A stretch of 45,662 nt of DNA, taken from Candidatus Flavonifractor merdavium (lineage in GTDB: Bacteria > Bacillota > Clostridia > Oscillospirales > Oscillospiraceae). The notes below the pieces were generated by a model that did not search any database, was not told the origin of the DNA, and saw only the letters and a list, made by a program, of their open reading frames with translations. Numbering within the stretch: position 1 is the stretch's first letter; every line of letters begins with the position of its first letter. The position numbers were made by a program, and so were the translations under genes. The stretch is taken from the NCBI GenBank assembly GCA_019119335.1, contig DWXF01000035.1, forward strand, positions 1-45,662. Reading direction: 5' to 3'. Below are positions 43,661 through 45,662 of the stretch, piece by piece.

Positions 43661-44503
43661 GTGGATGTAATGCCAGCAATCAGCGCCTTAGCCGAGCGGG
43701 AGAACAGAACCGAGGACGATTATATAAACGAAGCGGACGGGCTTCTGTATTGCGGTAAGTGCCACACGCCAAAGCAGGCGCGGGTGGCGTTCCATCTTGG
43801 CGGCAGACAGGAAAGAGCCGTCCCCATTGTCTGCCAGTGTGAAAATCAAGCTGCAGAGACTGCGCGGGAAATTGCTGGTAAGATGGAATTTCAGAGGCGC
43901 ATGGCAGAATTCCGCAAGGGCGGTATCACAGATCCGGCATATTTACGCTATACCTTTGCCGCCGATGATCGCCAGGACCCCGCCCTTTCCGATGTGTGCC
44001 GCCGCTATGTGGAACGGTGGGCGGAGATGGAAGCGCAGAATATTGGGATTCTGTTTCATGGTACGGTAGGGACTGGAAAGAGCTTCTACGCCTGTGCTAT
44101 CGCCAACGCCTTGGTTGACCAGTGTATACCGGCCATGGTTACCAGTTTCCCCAGACTGCTTAACCTCTTGCAAAGTGCCCAAAACCGGCAAGAGATCATT
44201 GACGGGCTGGGCCGCTACCGGCTTTTGGTCATTGATGATCTTGGCGTGGAGCGGGATAGCTCCTATGCAGCAGAGCAGATATATGGGGTTATCGATGCCC
44301 GTGCAAGATCTGGAAAGCCACTTATCATCACGACAAACCTCCCTTACAGTGAGCTGGAAAAACCGGCGTCCATGCAGCACAAGAGGATATATGACCGTAT
44401 TCTTGAATTATGTCCTGTTGCTCTGAAAATGACCGGGGACAGTCGCCGCACAAAAAACGCCGTCGCAAAAAAGGCGGCAGCCAAGACGTTACTGCAAGGG
44501 TGA
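43661..44503 (+). CDS. dnaC: DnaC-like helicase loader ATPase
   Basis: A 280-residue ATP-binding protein. A possible zinc-binding N-terminus has CGKC and CQC. The AAA+ domain shows Walker A GTVGTGKS near residue 135, Walker B LLVIDDLG near 193 and sensor TTNLPY near 226. The family loads DnaB-type helicase at phage origins. A GTG at 43661 lies 7 bp after GGAGGG and is used as the start; the ATG at 43670 is an alternative. No helicase gene is in the window, so the host enzyme may be used. Confidence 0.87.
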   Translation: MDVMPAISALAERENRTEDDYINEADGLLYCGKCHTPKQARVAFHLGGRQERAVPIVCQCENQAAETAREIAGKMEFQRRMAEFRKGGITDPAYLRYTFAADDRQDPALSDVCRRYVERWAEMEAQNIGILFHGTVGTGKSFYACAIANALVDQCIPAMVTSFPRLLNLLQSAQNRQEIIDGLGRYRLLVIDDLGVERDSSYAAEQIYGVIDARARSGKPLIITTNLPYSELEKPASMQHKRIYDRILELCPVALKMTGDSRRTKNAVAKKAAAKTLLQG

Positions 44504-44531
44504 GCCCATACAAACATTTGGAGGTTAAGCC

Positions 44532-45026
44532 GTGCAAATGGATTCCAATATAGACATTGAGCGGGACCACCTCCTTGATTACCTATCCCAGTATTCCCTT
44601 GCTATATCCGAAAAGCATAGGCTGGAGCGGCGGCTTTCGCAGATTCGATGGGATATGACCCACCTGCATGGCAGACGCCTGCAGGACGTTACTATGGGGC
44701 GAGCGGGACGGGATAAGCGCGAGGGCGGTGGAACGGCTCTTGTTATCAAAGCTGACGAAATAGAAAGAAGGATCATAGAACAAACCTCTGCTGCCTGTGA
44801 TGCGCTACTATGTATTTTTGATATTATGGATTACCTCCCGATCTTATCCATAGAAAGAACTGTACTTGAAATGCGGTATATTGATCTTTACCCGTGGGCA
44901 CTCATTTCGAAGAAAGTTGAAATAAGTAGATCAAGACTATTTGACTACCACAATGCTGGGATTGACCTATTACGCTTAGTGCCCGAAATCAGCATAAAGG
45001 TGGCTCGGTATATCGGTGGTACATAG
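44532..45026 (+). CDS. DUF1492/ArpU-like phage late transcription regulator
   Basis: A 164-residue protein ending in a sigma-region-4-like HTH (LPILSIERTVLEMRYIDLYPWALISKKVEISRSRLFDYHNAGIDLL), the pattern of DUF1492 and RinA/ArpU regulators. In Firmicute phages these switch on the packaging and structural genes just downstream. GTG start at 44532, 7 bp after GGAGG. Last plus-strand gene visible. Confidence 0.8.
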   Translation: MQMDSNIDIERDHLLDYLSQYSLAISEKHRLERRLSQIRWDMTHLHGRRLQDVTMGRAGRDKREGGGTALVIKADEIERRIIEQTSAACDALLCIFDIMDYLPILSIERTVLEMRYIDLYPWALISKKVEISRSRLFDYHNAGIDLLRLVPEISIKVARYIGGT

Positions 45027-45036
45027 CTCCATGTTT

Positions 45037-45088
45037 GGGTCCTTCCGGGGGATGGCGACCGTGCGGCGCAGGGAAGGCCCGGTATTTT
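45037..45088 (+). other. Conserved-looking GC-rich hairpin after the late regulator
   Basis: GGGTCCTTCC (45037-45046) and GGGAAGGCCC (45071-45080) pair with one mismatch around a 24-nt loop and are followed by GGTATTTTTC. It could be the terminator of the early operon. In several siphophages a similar hairpin at this place precedes the small terminase gene and belongs to the packaging site. The two readings cannot be separated here. Confidence 0.5.
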
Positions 45089-45151
45089 TCTCCAAATACA
45101 AGGGAATTTTTTGATGTGTTACGTTACGTTTTACTGGAGCGCAGCGGAAGG

Positions 45152-45175
45152 CTATACCCCCTTTAGGGGGTATAG
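45152..45175. repeat. Perfect 10-bp hairpin with TTTA loop
   Basis: CTATACCCCC and GGGGGTATAG are perfectly complementary. No T-run follows, so it is not a standard terminator. It lies in a 260-bp gene-free gap that also has a direct repeat AAAATGCGAAA near 45197 and 45219. Confidence 0.7.
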
Positions 45176-45226
45176 ACAGGATTCAATACCCACCAAAAAT
45201 GCGAAATGTCATATAAGTAAAATGCG

Positions 45227-45263
45227 AAAGCAGGATTGCCGCGCTAACGGCAACCCTGCTTTT
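45227..45263. terminator. Bidirectional terminator
   Basis: AAAGCAGG-ATTGCCG and CGGCAA-CCCTGCTTT form a long stem with short internal mismatch and T-runs on both sides. It ends the plus-strand early genes and the minus-strand genes to its right. Confidence 0.8.
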
Positions 45264-45289
45264 CGTGTTATCTGTGTATTTCTGGCCTA

Positions 45290-45508
45290 TTATCTGTCGG
45301 AGCCCTGTTCTTTGTCTGCTGCACAACAGCCGTCCATGTACGCTTTGAACTTTCCGGCCAAAAGCTTGGAAATTTCAGATGTGGCCTTTTCTTCTTGTTC
45401 CGTGCGGCCGCGTTCATTTACTGGCAAATCCTTATAGATTGGCGTAGCCGGCAAGAAACTCCCGTCCGGTGCCCTTATGGCCACTATTCCAACTTGAACC
45501 ATTGCCAT
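45290..45508 (-). CDS. Small hypothetical protein
   Basis: A 72-residue protein with no recognised domain: MAMVQVGIVAIRAPDGSFLP at the start, a charged helix-forming middle (NERGRTEQEEKATSEISKLLAGKF) and a cysteine pair near the end (DGCCAAD). ATG 45506-45508 is preceded by GAGGAG with 8 bp spacing. It begins 5 bp after the stop codon of an XRE-type gene, so the two are probably one operon. Confidence 0.65.
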   Translation of the reverse strand: MAMVQVGIVAIRAPDGSFLPATPIYKDLPVNERGRTEQEEKATSEISKLLAGKFKAYMDGCCAADKEQGSDR

Positions 45509-45513
45509 AAGAA

Positions 45514-45662
45514 TCACTCCTCGTTTTCGCAATACTCGAGAATGTCCCCTGGCTGACAGTTTAGCAGTGCACAAATACGGGAGATGTTTGCCCAGGATAC
45601 TAAATCACCTTTGCGGAGTTGTTGGATTGTTGATTCAGCAAGCAGCTTTTCTTTCCGAAGCC
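45514..45662 (-). CDS. XRE-family DNA-binding protein, C-terminal part (runs off the right edge)
   Basis: The last 48 codons are present: LRKEKLLAESTIQQLRKGDL, then SWANISRICALLNCQPGDIL and the end EYCENEE. This is the second half of a short Cro/CI-like HTH protein of about 70 residues, a kind often found in toxin-antitoxin and small regulatory pairs. The start lies outside the window. Confidence 0.78.
   Translation of the reverse strand, partial: LRKEKLLAESTIQQLRKGDLVSWANISRICALLNCQPGDILEYCENEE

Larger units (their letters stand above)
36643..45662. mobile_element. Prophage or phage-like integrated element, left part
   Basis: Base composition drops sharply after obgE and the gene set becomes phage-like: integrase and repressor on the minus strand, then an early replication module and a DUF1492 late regulator on the plus strand. 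No structural genes are inside the window, so the element could also be a satellite. The host/element junction is probably within 36643-36770; the other end is outside. Confidence 0.85.

Noticed and set aside
45111..45437. Plus-strand 108-codon frame
   Set aside because: It starts at TTG, spans two hairpins and a terminator, and then overlaps the better supported minus-strand gene.

Overview
The window looks like chromosome of a GC-rich, anaerobic Firmicute of the Clostridia, probably Oscillospiraceae and near Flavonifractor, Lawsonibacter or Intestinimonas. The reasons are the strong AGGAGG ribosome binding sites, an oxygen-sensitive pyruvate formate-lyase, a pyruvate phosphate dikinase, an L27 with a cleavable N-terminal extension plus its protease Prp, and Firmicute-type GlpP, DegV, DUF1836 and BlaI proteins. 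This assignment is inference; no rRNA or tRNA gene was seen.

Layout. 1-3945 (minus): a glycerol/glycerol-3-phosphate operon, glpP, a terminator, a GlpA-like dehydrogenase, a flavoprotein, a DUF1667 protein and the start of glpK. 4153-7306 (plus): promoter, ZTP (pfl) riboswitch with terminator, pflA and pflB. 7321-15425 (minus): nitrogen assimilation, glnA, an ANTAR antiterminator, an attenuator, gltB and gltD. 15624-17467 (plus): an ammonium transporter fused to a PII domain, behind its own attenuator-like leader. 17480-18958: purF, with an intrinsic terminator inside its leader. 18977-22351: a BlaR1-like M56 metallopeptidase and its BlaI-type repressor, behind two near-ideal BlaI operators. 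22401-23950 (minus): an ECF sigma factor and a probable membrane anti-sigma protein. 24047-27345 (minus): trmO and, upstream of it, a Tet(M)-like ribosomal GTPase fused to a Rae1/YacP-type NYN endonuclease domain. 27496-36642 (plus): ppdK, a DUF1836 regulator, degV, prmA, a metallophosphoesterase, the L21 leader with rplU-prp-rpmA, and obgE.

From about 36.7 kb to the right edge the sequence is the left part of a prophage or phage-like integrated element. It holds a tyrosine integrase with an embedded helix-turn-helix, a CI-like repressor, divergent promoters with operators, small DNA-binding proteins, an SbcC-like ATPase with a zinc hook, an early/replication module (unknown protein, MBL-fold hydrolase, DUF6291-like protein, DnaC-like loader), a DUF1492/ArpU-like late regulator, and two small genes on the minus strand. 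The distal end of the element lies outside the window.

Two themes stand out. First, transcription attenuation recurs: promoter, leader hairpin with U-tract and gene are seen at glpA, pflA, gltB, amt, purF and perhaps glnA and obgE. Second, nitrogen genes (glnA, ANTAR, gltBD, amt-PII, purF) cluster together, and the ANTAR protein is encoded right next to a hexaloop-hairpin/terminator leader. The most unusual single gene is the translational GTPase-NYN nuclease fusion at 24718-27345.
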